A stretch of 64,000 nucleotides of DNA, from contig CAWDOU010000001.1 in the NCBI GenBank assembly GCA_963804055.1, forward strand, positions 372,001-436,000. Reading direction: 5' to 3'. Below the pieces are notes generated by a model. It saw nothing but the letters and a program-made list of their open reading frames with translations. It had not been told where the DNA came from and searched no databases. A program made the translations under genes and the position numbers. Position 1 is the stretch's first letter; the number at the start of each line of letters is the position of its first letter. Source of the DNA: Bog-473 sp963804055. GTDB taxonomy: Bacteria > Actinomycetota > Acidimicrobiia > Acidimicrobiales > RAAP-2. Of this stretch, positions 9,953 to 17,937 are shown one piece after another.

Positions 9953-11389
9953 CTAGTAGACCAGGGCCGACTCGTCCTCGTCGGACGACTCGTGCTCGGT
10001 GGGCGGAACTCCGTCGCCGTCGGGCGACGTGATCTTGGCGAGCGGGTCGTGACCCAGCTCCCGGCGGCCGTAACGGATCATCAGCCACGTGTCGGCGACA
10101 CCGAGCACCGCGAAGATCGCTACGAAGACGATGATCGAGATCCAGATGTCGGTGGCCGACACGGATGGTGAGACCCCGTTTGCAGTCTTCATCAGTCCCT
10201 GGACGATCCACGGCTGGCGCCCGTTCTCGGCGAGCATCCAGCCGGCGGTATTGATGAGGAAGGGGAGGATCACCACCCAGGGTGCTATTCGCAGGAACCA
10301 CTTGGCGTGCTCCATCCGTCTGCGGTAGAGCAGCCAGCCGCCCCAGGCGGCGAACAGGAAGACCAGGGTGGCGAGGTATGCCATGACCCGCATGGACCAG
10401 TACTGAATGAAGACGTTCGGCACGTAGTTCCCCGGCCCGTACTCCTTCTGGTACTGCTCGTTGAGCTGCGTGAGGCCCTCCACCTTCCCGTTCGGGCTGT
10501 TGGTGGCCAGGATGGAAAGAAGGCTCGGGATCTCAATGATCTGGGTGGGCGTGTGGTCGTTGTTCCCGCCTCCGATCTGGAACGCCGAGAACGAGCAGTG
10601 GCTGTCGCAGGTGTTCCACTGGGCCTCGGCGGCGGCGATCTTCATCGGTTGGTAGGTGGCCTCAACGACTCCGAGCTCGCTGCCCACGAAGAGGGCGAGG
10701 ATCACCGCCGGCAGCAGGACCGCCAGGGAGATCGCCGCCGCCCGCTTGAATGCCTCGACCTGCTGCTGTCGCCGGAGGTGCCAGGCGGCCACGGCCAGCA
10801 TGAGGACACCACCCGTGACCAGGGACGCCAGCAGCACATGGACATAGCTCCAGACGAACACGGGGTTGGTGAAGAGCGCCCAGATGTTGGTGAGCTGGGG
10901 CTGGTTCGTCTGGTGGTTGATGGCGTAGCCGACGGGATGTTGCATCCAGGAGTTTGCCGCCATGATGAAGGCGGCGGAGAGCATCGTTCCCGCCGCCACC
11001 AGCCAGATGGTGGCCAGGTGCGCCTTCTTGGACAATCGGTTCCAGCCGAAGATCCAGATACCGAGGAAGGTCGACTCCAAGAAGAAGGCGACGAGCCCTT
11101 CCATGGCCAGCGGGCCGCCGAAGACGTTGCCGACCAGTCGGGAATACGCAGACCAGTTCATGCCGAACTCGAATTCCTGAATCAGGCCCGTGACCACCCC
11201 TATCGCCACGTTGATGAGCAGCAGCGCGCCGAAGAAGCGGGCCAGCCGGCGGTAGGTCTCGTCGCCGTTGCGGTACCAGGCGGTCTGGAGCAGCGCGACG
11301 AGGAAGGCCAGCCCGATGGTCACCGGCACGAAGAGGAAGTGGTAGATGCTCGTCAACGCGAACTGCCAGCGGGCGAGGTCGAGGTTCAC
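9953..11389 (-). CDS. cydA: Cytochrome bd oxidase subunit I
   Basis: A 478-residue heme-bearing subunit. It opens with LARWQFALTSIYHFLFVPVTIG, containing the N-terminal heme-ligand His, then FQFG-type EFEFGMNWS and the FLESTFLGIW helix. The quinol/oxygen-site GRQPWIVQG motif is near residue 385 and the Met ligand region is in YWSMRVMAY. The short Q-loop makes it a CydA of the short type. The GTG start overlaps the cydC stop (GTGA at 11386-11389), so translation is coupled to the assembly ABC transporter. Confidence 0.96.
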   Translation of the reverse strand: MNLDLARWQFALTSIYHFLFVPVTIGLAFLVALLQTAWYRNGDETYRRLARFFGALLLINVAIGVVTGLIQEFEFGMNWSAYSRLVGNVFGGPLAMEGLVAFFLESTFLGIWIFGWNRLSKKAHLATIWLVAAGTMLSAAFIMAANSWMQHPVGYAINHQTNQPQLTNIWALFTNPVFVWSYVHVLLASLVTGGVLMLAVAAWHLRRQQQVEAFKRAAAISLAVLLPAVILALFVGSELGVVEATYQPMKIAAAEAQWNTCDSHCSFSAFQIGGGNNDHTPTQIIEIPSLLSILATNSPNGKVEGLTQLNEQYQKEYGPGNYVPNVFIQYWSMRVMAYLATLVFLFAAWGGWLLYRRRMEHAKWFLRIAPWVVILPFLINTAGWMLAENGRQPWIVQGLMKTANGVSPSVSATDIWISIIVFVAIFAVLGVADTWLMIRYGRRELGHDPLAKITSPDGDGVPPTEHESSDEDESALVY

Positions 11390-13224
11390 AGGTCGTCGCT
11401 CCTTCGATTGGTGCCATCAATGACGATGCGTGTCGGTCCGTCGGCGACCCCGGGTCGCGAGGATGCGGGGTCGGGCAGCGACCCGTCGCTCATGCGTTCC
11501 TCCCACCACAGGGTGGCGTAGAGGCCGCCGGCGGCGAGAAGGTTCTCGTGGGTGCCGCGCTCCATGACCCGACCGCCTTCGAGGACGATGATCTCGTCCA
11601 CGTGCTCGAGCCCCGTCAGCCGGTGGGTGATGAGAAGCGTGGACCGACCCTCGGTGAGGGCGAGCAGGTCGGCGGTCAGCGCGTCGGCGGCCGGGGGGTC
11701 GAGGTGCTCGCTCGGCTCGTCGAGGATCAGCACCGGGAAGTCGGCCAGCAGGGCGCGGGCGACGGCGACCCGTTGTCGCTGTCCGCCCGACAGTCGACTG
11801 CCCAGTGGCCCCACTGCGGTGGCGAGCCCGTCGGGGAGCCCTGCCAGCCAGGGCCCCAGTCCAACTCGGGCCAGGACGTCCGCCAGTGCATCGTCGGTGG
11901 ATGCTCGACGGCCCACGCGGAGGTTCTCGGCCAGCGTCGTGTCGAAGAGGTGCGGGCTCTGCTCGACCAATCCGACGACTTTCCGCACGTCGTCTGCCCG
12001 GTAACGCTCCAGAGGGACGCCGTCGAGGAGTGCCTCACCGGCGTCGGCGGGGAGGAATCGCACCAGGACATCGGCGAGTGTCGTCTTGCCCGCGCCACTC
12101 GGGCCGACCACGGCGACCCGTCGACCTGGGGCGAGCTCGAGCTCGACCCCGCGGAGCGCGGCACGTCCCGCCCCGGGATACGAGGCCCAGACGTCGCGCA
12201 GCTCCAGGGTGTGGGGCCCGGATCCCGGGTCGATCGGCCGCTGCGGATCCGTGACCACCGGGGTGGCGTCCATTGCCTCGAAGATCCGGCCTGCGGCGAC
12301 TCGGGAGCGCTGGAGGGCCTGCGTCGCCGCGGGGAGCGGCGAGACCAGCTCGAAGGCGGCCAGCGGCACGAGGGCCAGGACGGCAAGCAGAGCGCCGTTC
12401 AGGGAGCCGCCCCCCGTGGCGCGGACCCCCAGCGTCAAGGCGCCCCAGCTGGCCAACCCGGCCAGGGCCGTGGTGAGCCCGAGCCCGATCCCCGTCGTGC
12501 CGGCGCCCCGCCGGGCGAGGGTACGGAGTTCGTCGTCGGCCGCATGGATGCGCGCCAGCTGGCCGGAGGTTGCGCCCATAACCACGAGTTCGGGCGCACC
12601 TTCGATCAGGTCGACGACGCCGGCCGTGAGCTCGCCCCGCGTGGTCGCCTGCTTCGCCTCGGCCCGGGCGGCAAGGCGGCCGGTCAGCCACGGCACTGCC
12701 GTCGCTGAAATCGCCAATGCGACCAGAAGGACCAACCCGGCCTGGGGGAGGAGCCACCACATGGCAGCAACGGTGCCGGTACCGACGAGGATGGCGACCG
12801 CGAACGGCTGCAGCACACGAAGCACGACGTCCTGCAGCGAGTCGACGTCATCGACCATGCGCGCCACCAGGTCACCGCGGCGGAAGGCGGGCAGCCCGGC
12901 CGGGGCCAGAGCCTCGAGCCGTTCGTAGACGCGCACGCGGAGATCGGCGAGCAGGCGTAAGGCTGCATCGTGGCCGACCAGTCGCTCTCCGTAGCGGAAG
13001 AAACCCCGCGAGAGCCCGAAGAACTGCACCCCGACGATGGCGAGGGTGAGCGATGCCTCGGACGGGTGCTGCGCCGCCCGCGAAATCAACCAGGCGGACG
13101 TGCCCATGAGCGCGATGGACGCCCCGATGGCGGCGGCACCGAGCAGTGACGCTTCGGCGAGGCGCCGGCGCGCGACCGTGGCGATCGCCAATGTGCGCGC
13201 CGTCGTGGCCGGCCGGCCGGTCAT
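11386..13224 (-). CDS. cydC: Thiol reductant ABC exporter subunit CydC
   Basis: A 612-residue half-transporter with six N-terminal transmembrane helices and a C-terminal ATPase. Walker A is GPSGAGKTTL, the ABC signature LSGGQRQRVAVARA, Walker B FPVLILDEPSE, and the H-loop is in LLITHRL. With CydD it exports cysteine/glutathione-type thiols needed for cytochrome bd heme assembly. Its ATG overlaps the cydD stop (ATGA, 13221-13224). A ~45-residue Ser/Pro/Arg-rich C-terminal extension after LWWEE is not typical and looks disordered. Confidence 0.93.
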   Translation of the reverse strand: MTGRPATTARTLAIATVARRRLAEASLLGAAAIGASIALMGTSAWLISRAAQHPSEASLTLAIVGVQFFGLSRGFFRYGERLVGHDAALRLLADLRVRVYERLEALAPAGLPAFRRGDLVARMVDDVDSLQDVVLRVLQPFAVAILVGTGTVAAMWWLLPQAGLVLLVALAISATAVPWLTGRLAARAEAKQATTRGELTAGVVDLIEGAPELVVMGATSGQLARIHAADDELRTLARRGAGTTGIGLGLTTALAGLASWGALTLGVRATGGGSLNGALLAVLALVPLAAFELVSPLPAATQALQRSRVAAGRIFEAMDATPVVTDPQRPIDPGSGPHTLELRDVWASYPGAGRAALRGVELELAPGRRVAVVGPSGAGKTTLADVLVRFLPADAGEALLDGVPLERYRADDVRKVVGLVEQSPHLFDTTLAENLRVGRRASTDDALADVLARVGLGPWLAGLPDGLATAVGPLGSRLSGGQRQRVAVARALLADFPVLILDEPSEHLDPPAADALTADLLALTEGRSTLLITHRLTGLEHVDEIIVLEGGRVMERGTHENLLAAGGLYATLWWEERMSDGSLPDPASSRPGVADGPTRIVIDGTNRRSDDL

Positions 13225-14925
13225 GCCATTTCCAGCTGGGAGGGAAGGGCCACAACGCGATCAGCCAGTGCGGCCAGAGCCGGTCGGTGGGCGACGATCA
13301 GGGCGGTGCGTCCCGCCACGAGTCGGCGTACCGTCGACAACACGTCGGCTTCGGTCCCGCTGTCGAGACTCGCGGTCGGCTCATCGAGGAGGAGCAACGG
13401 CGCGTCGCGCACGAATGCTCGGGCGAGGGACACTCGCTGGCGTTCCCCGGCCGACAGGCCCGCCCCTCCCTCCCCGAGCTGGGTCTCCGCGCCAAGGGGG
13501 AGTCGCGCCACCACATCGGTGAGTCCCGCCGCCTCCAGGGCGGCTGCCACCTCCTCGTCGGAAGCATCGGACCGGCCCAGTCGGACGTTCTCGGCCACCG
13601 TGCGCGCGAAAAGGTGAGGCCGCTGGGGTACCCAGGCGATCTGCCGTCGCCAGTCGGCCAGATCGAGCTCCGCCAGCTCCACCCCACCGAGGGTGACATC
13701 TCCTCCGTCGGGCCGTCGGAGGCCGAGGATGACCGACAGAAGGGTGGATTTGCCACAGCCACTCGGTCCCGTGAGCGCGACGGTCTCGCCCGGCTCGACC
13801 GTGACGCTCAGGTCGTGGAGGGCCGGGACGCTGCGGCCCGCATAGGTGAGTCGAAGCCCGGCCACGTTGATGCTGGTGTCCTTCGCGTGGCGGGTGCCAC
13901 CCGTCGGAGCGCTCCCGGGCGTCTCCAGGAGCTCGAAGATGTCCGCGGATGCCTTGAGTCCGTCTGCGCTGGCGTGGTAGTTCGCGCCGAGCGCGGCGCA
14001 GAGGCAGATACGCCTCGGGGGCGAGTACCAGCACGAAGAGGGCGTCTTGGAACGACATATGCCCCCCGAGAAGGCGAAGCCCGACGGCGACCGCGACGAG
14101 GGCGACCGAAACCGTCGCCAAGAGCTCGAGGATCAGGGACGAGAGGAAGGTCAGCCGGAGCGTCGCCATGGTGGCCGAGCGGTAGCGGCCCGTGACGGCG
14201 GCGATGGAGCGGGCCTGGGCTTTGGCGCGTCCGAAGATCTTCAGCGTGGGCAGCCCCGCCATGACGTCGAGAAAGTGCCCCGCCAGACGCTGCAGGGACC
14301 GCATGCGGAGCGCCGTCCGATCTCGCGTGGTGCTCCCGACGAGTGCCATGAAGAGGGGGATGAGGGGGAGGCTGACGGCGATGAGGACCGCGCTGACCCA
14401 ATCGGCGCCTGCGATCACGCCGATGATGGTGACGGGCACGATCACGGCGAGGAAGAGCTGGGGTAGATAGCGCGCGAAGTAGCCGTCGAGTGCGTCAATG
14501 CCGGTTGTCATCAGGACGGTCATGTCCCCGGCGTCGCGTCCTTCGAGGCCGGCAGGCCCGAGCGCGGCGACGTGCTCAGCTGCGGCGCGCCGCAGCTCCG
14601 ACTTGGCGGAGGCCGCGGCCCGATGGGCGGTTCTCTCGGCCAGCCACGCCAACAACGACCTTGCGACCACGGTCGCGGCCAGAAGAAGGATCGGGGTCCG
14701 CACCGAGGCCAGCGACCGGTGATCGATGAAAGCGCGGGCGACGATCGTCGCGATCAACCAGGCTTGGGTGACCACCAGCAAGGCGGTCACCCCCCCGATC
14801 AGAACGGCGAACACGAGGAACCGCCGCGTGGTGGCGGCATAGTGCAGCAAACGGGGATCGAGAGCACCACCGCGCCGGCTGTCGGAGGATCCGTCCCGCA
14901 CCGTCGCCTGTGCCTCTGGGTCCAC
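13221..14925 (-). CDS. cydD: Thiol reductant ABC exporter subunit CydD, interrupted by a +1 frameshift
   Basis: The membrane half (LDPRLLHYAATTRRFLVFAV... to APEAYLPLR) and the ATPase half (Walker A GPSGCGKSTLL, signature LSAGERQRVSLARA, Walker B APLLLLDEPTA) are in different frames. The junction is at about 13990-14003. Reading LPLR then LGANYHASADGLKASADIFELL in the next frame restores the expected CydD sequence, so there is one extra base (or two missing) within a CGCCGCG run. Total length 1705 nt = 568 codons + 1. I start at GTG 14925 because GAAGGA lies 6-11 nt upstream. It is the first gene of cydDCAB. It could be a sequencing error or a real lesion; the intact downstream genes favour error. 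Confidence 0.85.
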
Positions 14926-15023
14926 TCTGTTCCTTCGTGCTGTCGTCGTGATCTCGCCGCGCACGCGCGGGCCTTTGGGCGTCTCGTCCGCAAGTCTTGA
15001 ACCCGGCCGGCGGCCCCGGCTAG

Positions 15024-15059
15024 GGACATAGGTCCGAAAATGGGTACGGACCTATGTCC
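15024..15059. promoter_or_regulatory. DosR/DevR-box-like inverted repeat between cydD and the Rieske gene
   Basis: Two perfect 13-bp arms, GGACATAGGTCCG (15024-15036) and CGGACCTATGTCC (15047-15059), separated by 10 nt. Each arm itself has the form GGAC-N4-GTCC, close to the mycobacterial DosR/DevR box (GGGAC-N4-GTCCC). It lies about 100 bp before cydD and 85 bp before the forward Rieske gene, so it could control either or both in response to hypoxia or NO. Confidence 0.55.
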
Positions 15060-15143
15060 TACTCTCCTCTCGGCCACTGTAGGACTGGCCGACGGACGGG
15101 CGCGTGCTTTCTTGACGGGGCGCTTCGGGCGCACCAGGGTGGC

Positions 15144-16187
15144 ATGGTGCCCGGTCTCCCAGGTCCGTCCGCCGCCCTCACCAACACCGACCCGGCGTTG
15201 CGCCGGTGCTGGCACCCGGTGGCCCGGACAGGGGATGTGGACGAGCAGCCGCACGGGGTCATGTTGCTGGGGGAGCCCTGGGTGCTGTACCGCTCGGGCG
15301 GCACGGTCCGCGCCTTTGCCGACCGCTGTCCGCACCGGCATTGCCCGCTCTCCCTCGGTCACTGCGAGGGCGGCGTGCTGCAGTGCGCCTACCACGGGTG
15401 GCGCTTCGACGACTCAGGGCGCTGTGTCGAGATCCCGGCGCTGGGGGAGGGGGCGACGGTGCCCCCGGCGGCCCGGCTCACTCCCGCCGCAGCTGTCAGT
15501 GAAGTGCACGGCATGGTCTTCTTGGCCCCGGAGACGCCAATCGCCCCGCTCGGCGCGATTCCGGAGGCGGAGGACGACACCTTCTTGGAGGGGCGGCTTC
15601 CCACCTTGCGGGCTCGGGGCTCGGCGGGCCTGCTGGCGGACAACTTTCTCGACATCGCCCATTTCCCGTTCGTCCATGCCGGCACGTTCGGGACCGACGA
15701 GGCGACGGAGGTGGCTCCGTTCGCGGTGGCCCGCGACGGCTGGTCGTTCAGCGTGACCTACGAGCACCCCTTTGCCCACCGGGAGGACCCGGGCGTGGCG
15801 GCCGGCCTGCGTCCGCTCGTGCAGACGAGGCGCCTCTCCTACGGCCTGAGCGCTCCGTTCCATCTTCGTCTGCGCATCGATTTCGTCGAGGCCGGCGGAT
15901 CCAACGTGATCGGTTTCTTCATTCAGCCGGAGACGGACGAGACATGTCGACTGTTCACGACGCTGTGGCGGGACGACCTCAATGGCGATGAAGGGCGGAT
16001 GGCCGAGGCGGTCGAATTCGAGCTCGACGTCTTGCGGGAGGATCTCCGCGTGCAGGAGGCGTACCACGAACTGGTGCTCCCGCTCGACCCGACCGCCGAG
16101 GTCCACACCCGGGCCGACCGCGCCACGCTGGAGCTCCGCCGACTGTTACGCGATTTGGTGACGGCGGTCGAAGGGGGCACCGCGTGA
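15144..16187 (+). CDS. Rieske non-heme iron oxygenase, large (alpha) subunit
   Basis: A 347-residue protein. The N-terminal Rieske [2Fe-2S] site is CPHRHCPLS (C-x-H) and CAYHGW (C-x2-H), around residues 55-80. The catalytic mononuclear-iron region begins at DNFLDIAHFPFVH, giving Asp and two His. Size and architecture match vanillate O-demethylase-type monooxygenases, which hydroxylate or demethylate small aromatics. A reductase partner is not encoded next to it. I prefer ATG 15144 (AGGG upstream); the frame is open from 15054 but that part is not family-like. Its GTGA stop overlap with upp suggests a substrate related to nucleobases, for example an N- or O-methylated base; that is inference. 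Confidence 0.85.
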   Translation: MVPGLPGPSAALTNTDPALRRCWHPVARTGDVDEQPHGVMLLGEPWVLYRSGGTVRAFADRCPHRHCPLSLGHCEGGVLQCAYHGWRFDDSGRCVEIPALGEGATVPPAARLTPAAAVSEVHGMVFLAPETPIAPLGAIPEAEDDTFLEGRLPTLRARGSAGLLADNFLDIAHFPFVHAGTFGTDEATEVAPFAVARDGWSFSVTYEHPFAHREDPGVAAGLRPLVQTRRLSYGLSAPFHLRLRIDFVEAGGSNVIGFFIQPETDETCRLFTTLWRDDLNGDEGRMAEAVEFELDVLREDLRVQEAYHELVLPLDPTAEVHTRADRATLELRRLLRDLVTAVEGGTA

Positions 16188-16816
16188 CCGCCGTCACGGT
16201 CGTCGATCATCCGGTCCTGGCGCATCGGCTGGCCCAGCTGCGCGACCGCCGCACCGGCAGCGACACCTTCCGCCAGCTCGTGTCGGAGGTTTCGGGTCTC
16301 CTGGCTTACGAGGCCTTGCGCGACCTCGGCACCGAGGCGGCGACCGTCGATTCGCCGGTGGCCGATGACGTGCCGGTTCGCCGTGTGGGTGAGGCGGTAC
16401 TGCTGGTGCCGATCCTGCGCGCTGGTCTCGGCATGGTGCAGTCGATCCAGGAGATCGTGCCGATGACCGAGGTGGCGCACGTCGGCTTGCGCCGGGACGA
16501 CGCCACGCTGCGTTCCGAGGTCTACCTGAACCGCTTGCCCCGTGACCTCAGCGGTCGGCGCGTGATCGTCTGCGACCCCATGCTCGCGACCGGTGGCTCG
16601 CTCGGCCAGGTCTGCGGGTTGGTGCGTGACCGCGGGGCGTCGGAGATCATCGCGCTGTGCATCGTGGCTTCGGAGCCCGGCCTGGCGGCGTTCGGCGGGG
16701 ATCATCCGGGAGTGCAGGTCTACTGCGCCGCGGTGGACCCGGAGCTCAACGACGCGGGCTACATCCTGCCCGGCCTGGGGGATGCAGGGGACCGACTCTT
16801 CGGACCACCGGACTAA
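16184..16816 (+). CDS. upp: Uracil phosphoribosyltransferase
   Basis: A 210-residue cytosolic enzyme converting uracil + PRPP to UMP. The PRPP loop VIVCDPMLATGGSL is near residue 125, VLLVPILRAGLGMV near 68, and the uracil-binding C-terminal region contains YILPGLGDAGDRLFG, as in all Upp proteins. The GTG start overlaps the Rieske stop codon (GTGA). It is convergent with the cytosine deaminase 8 nt away; the pair forms a cytosine-to-UMP salvage route. Confidence 0.95.
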   Translation: MTAVTVVDHPVLAHRLAQLRDRRTGSDTFRQLVSEVSGLLAYEALRDLGTEAATVDSPVADDVPVRRVGEAVLLVPILRAGLGMVQSIQEIVPMTEVAHVGLRRDDATLRSEVYLNRLPRDLSGRRVIVCDPMLATGGSLGQVCGLVRDRGASEIIALCIVASEPGLAAFGGDHPGVQVYCAAVDPELNDAGYILPGLGDAGDRLFGPPD

Positions 16817-16824
16817 CAGCCCGT

Positions 16825-17292
16825 CTACAGGCCGATGTCCTCGTGCCAGACCTCGGGGTTGGCCGCAATGAAGTCACCCAGCATCTCCATGCACTCGGGA
16901 TCGTCGAGCAGCACGACCCGGCAGCCGTGCTCGGCCACCCAGGTGTGGCCGCCCTCGAAGTTGCGGGCCTCGCCGATCAGCACCGTGCCGATCCCGAACT
17001 GTCGCAGGAGCCCGCTGCAGTACCAACAGGGTGAGAGGGTGGTGACCATGACGCAGTCGGCGTAGTCGCGCCGGCGCCCCGCCGCCCGGAAGGCCGCCGT
17101 CTCGGCGTGCATGGAGGGGTCGCCGTCCTGGACGCGACGGTTGTGGCCGCGGCCGAGCAGCGTCCCGTCGACGTGGAAGAGTGCGGCGCCGATCGGGATC
17201 CCTCCCTCGGACAGGCCGTGGCGGGCCTCGGCCACGGCCACGGCGAGCATCTGGCGCGCCCGCGCATCTCCGAGGGGGTCAGCGGGGGACAT
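16825..17292 (-). CDS. Cytosine deaminase of the Fcy1 (yeast-like) family
   Basis: About 155 residues in the cytidine/deoxycytidylate deaminase fold. Zinc ligands are in MHAET (HAE) and TTLSPCWYCSG (PCxxC). The C-terminus, FIAANPEVWHEDIGL, closely follows the yeast Fcy1 ending (FIxxxPxxWxEDIG), and GGIPIGAAL and LGRGHN also match Fcy1. It should convert cytosine to uracil for Upp. The ATG at 17292 follows CCGGAG at short spacing; starts at 17313 or 17319 would overlap the divergent phosphoribosyltransferase gene. Bacterial Fcy1-type proteins can also act on other aminopyrimidines or creatinine-like compounds, so the substrate is a prediction. Confidence 0.8.
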   Translation of the reverse strand: MSPADPLGDARARQMLAVAVAEARHGLSEGGIPIGAALFHVDGTLLGRGHNRRVQDGDPSMHAETAAFRAAGRRRDYADCVMVTTLSPCWYCSGLLRQFGIGTVLIGEARNFEGGHTWVAEHGCRVVLLDDPECMEMLGDFIAANPEVWHEDIGL

Positions 17293-17311
17293 ATGCTCCG
17301 GAGGAAGAGTC

Positions 17312-17926
17312 ATGTCCACGGCCGCCGATCGTACCTACACGACCACCGTGGGGAGCCAGCAGATGGAGCTCCCTCTCGTCGCGCTCTCCGACGAGCTGAC
17401 GATCGCTCTCCTCATCACCGTCGACTGGGGCGTGTCCTTCGCCCAGACCGCCGGCCGCGAGCTGGCCGAGCTCATGCGGCCGGCCGAGCCCGAGATCATT
17501 GTCTCGGTGGCCACCATGGGCATCCCGCTTGCCATCGAGGCCAGCCGTGCCCTCGGGCTCGACGACTACGTCATCCTGCACAAGACCCCGAAGATCCACC
17601 TGGGCGATTCGTGGGCCGAGCCGGTCTACTCCATCACGACGGACAAGCCGCAGCGCCTGCGTATGGATCCGGCCCGCGTCGACGCCGTCCGCGGCCGGCG
17701 GGTGGCGGTCGTCGACGACGTCATTTCGACCGGTGCCTCGCTCTCGTCCGCCTTGCGGCTGGTCCGCCGCATGCAGGCCGAGCCGGTCGTCATCGGCACC
17801 CTCATGACGGAGGGCGGTGCCTGGAAGCAGGCGCTGGGCGAGGATGCGGACCTGATCCGCACCCTCGGCGCCATGCCGCTGTTCCACCCCGACGGCTCCG
17901 GAGGCGTGGTCGAGGACTGGGATTGA
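17312..17926 (+). CDS. Purine-type phosphoribosyltransferase (adenine PRTase-like)
   Basis: A 204-residue type I PRTase. The PRPP-binding motif is VAVVDDVISTGASL near residue 128, preceded by VSVATMGIPLAIEASRALGLDDYVILHKTPK. Its hydrophobic N-terminal section and length (adenine PRTase is usually ~170-180) fit the larger adenine/xanthine PRTase-like group. ATG 17312 has a strong ribosome site (GGAGGAAG, 17300-17307). Only about 20 bp separate it from the divergent deaminase start, so there is no room for two separate promoters; one must lie inside the other gene. It likely salvages a base imported by the NCS1 permease. Confidence 0.82.
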   Translation: MSTAADRTYTTTVGSQQMELPLVALSDELTIALLITVDWGVSFAQTAGRELAELMRPAEPEIIVSVATMGIPLAIEASRALGLDDYVILHKTPKIHLGDSWAEPVYSITTDKPQRLRMDPARVDAVRGRRVAVVDDVISTGASLSSALRLVRRMQAEPVVIGTLMTEGGAWKQALGEDADLIRTLGAMPLFHPDGSGGVVEDWD

Positions 17927-17937
17927 GCCCGGGCGGC

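Noticed and set aside
10307..12708. Long forward frames opposite cydA and cydC
   Set aside because: They mirror well-identified reverse genes with all catalytic motifs; the forward products have no family features.
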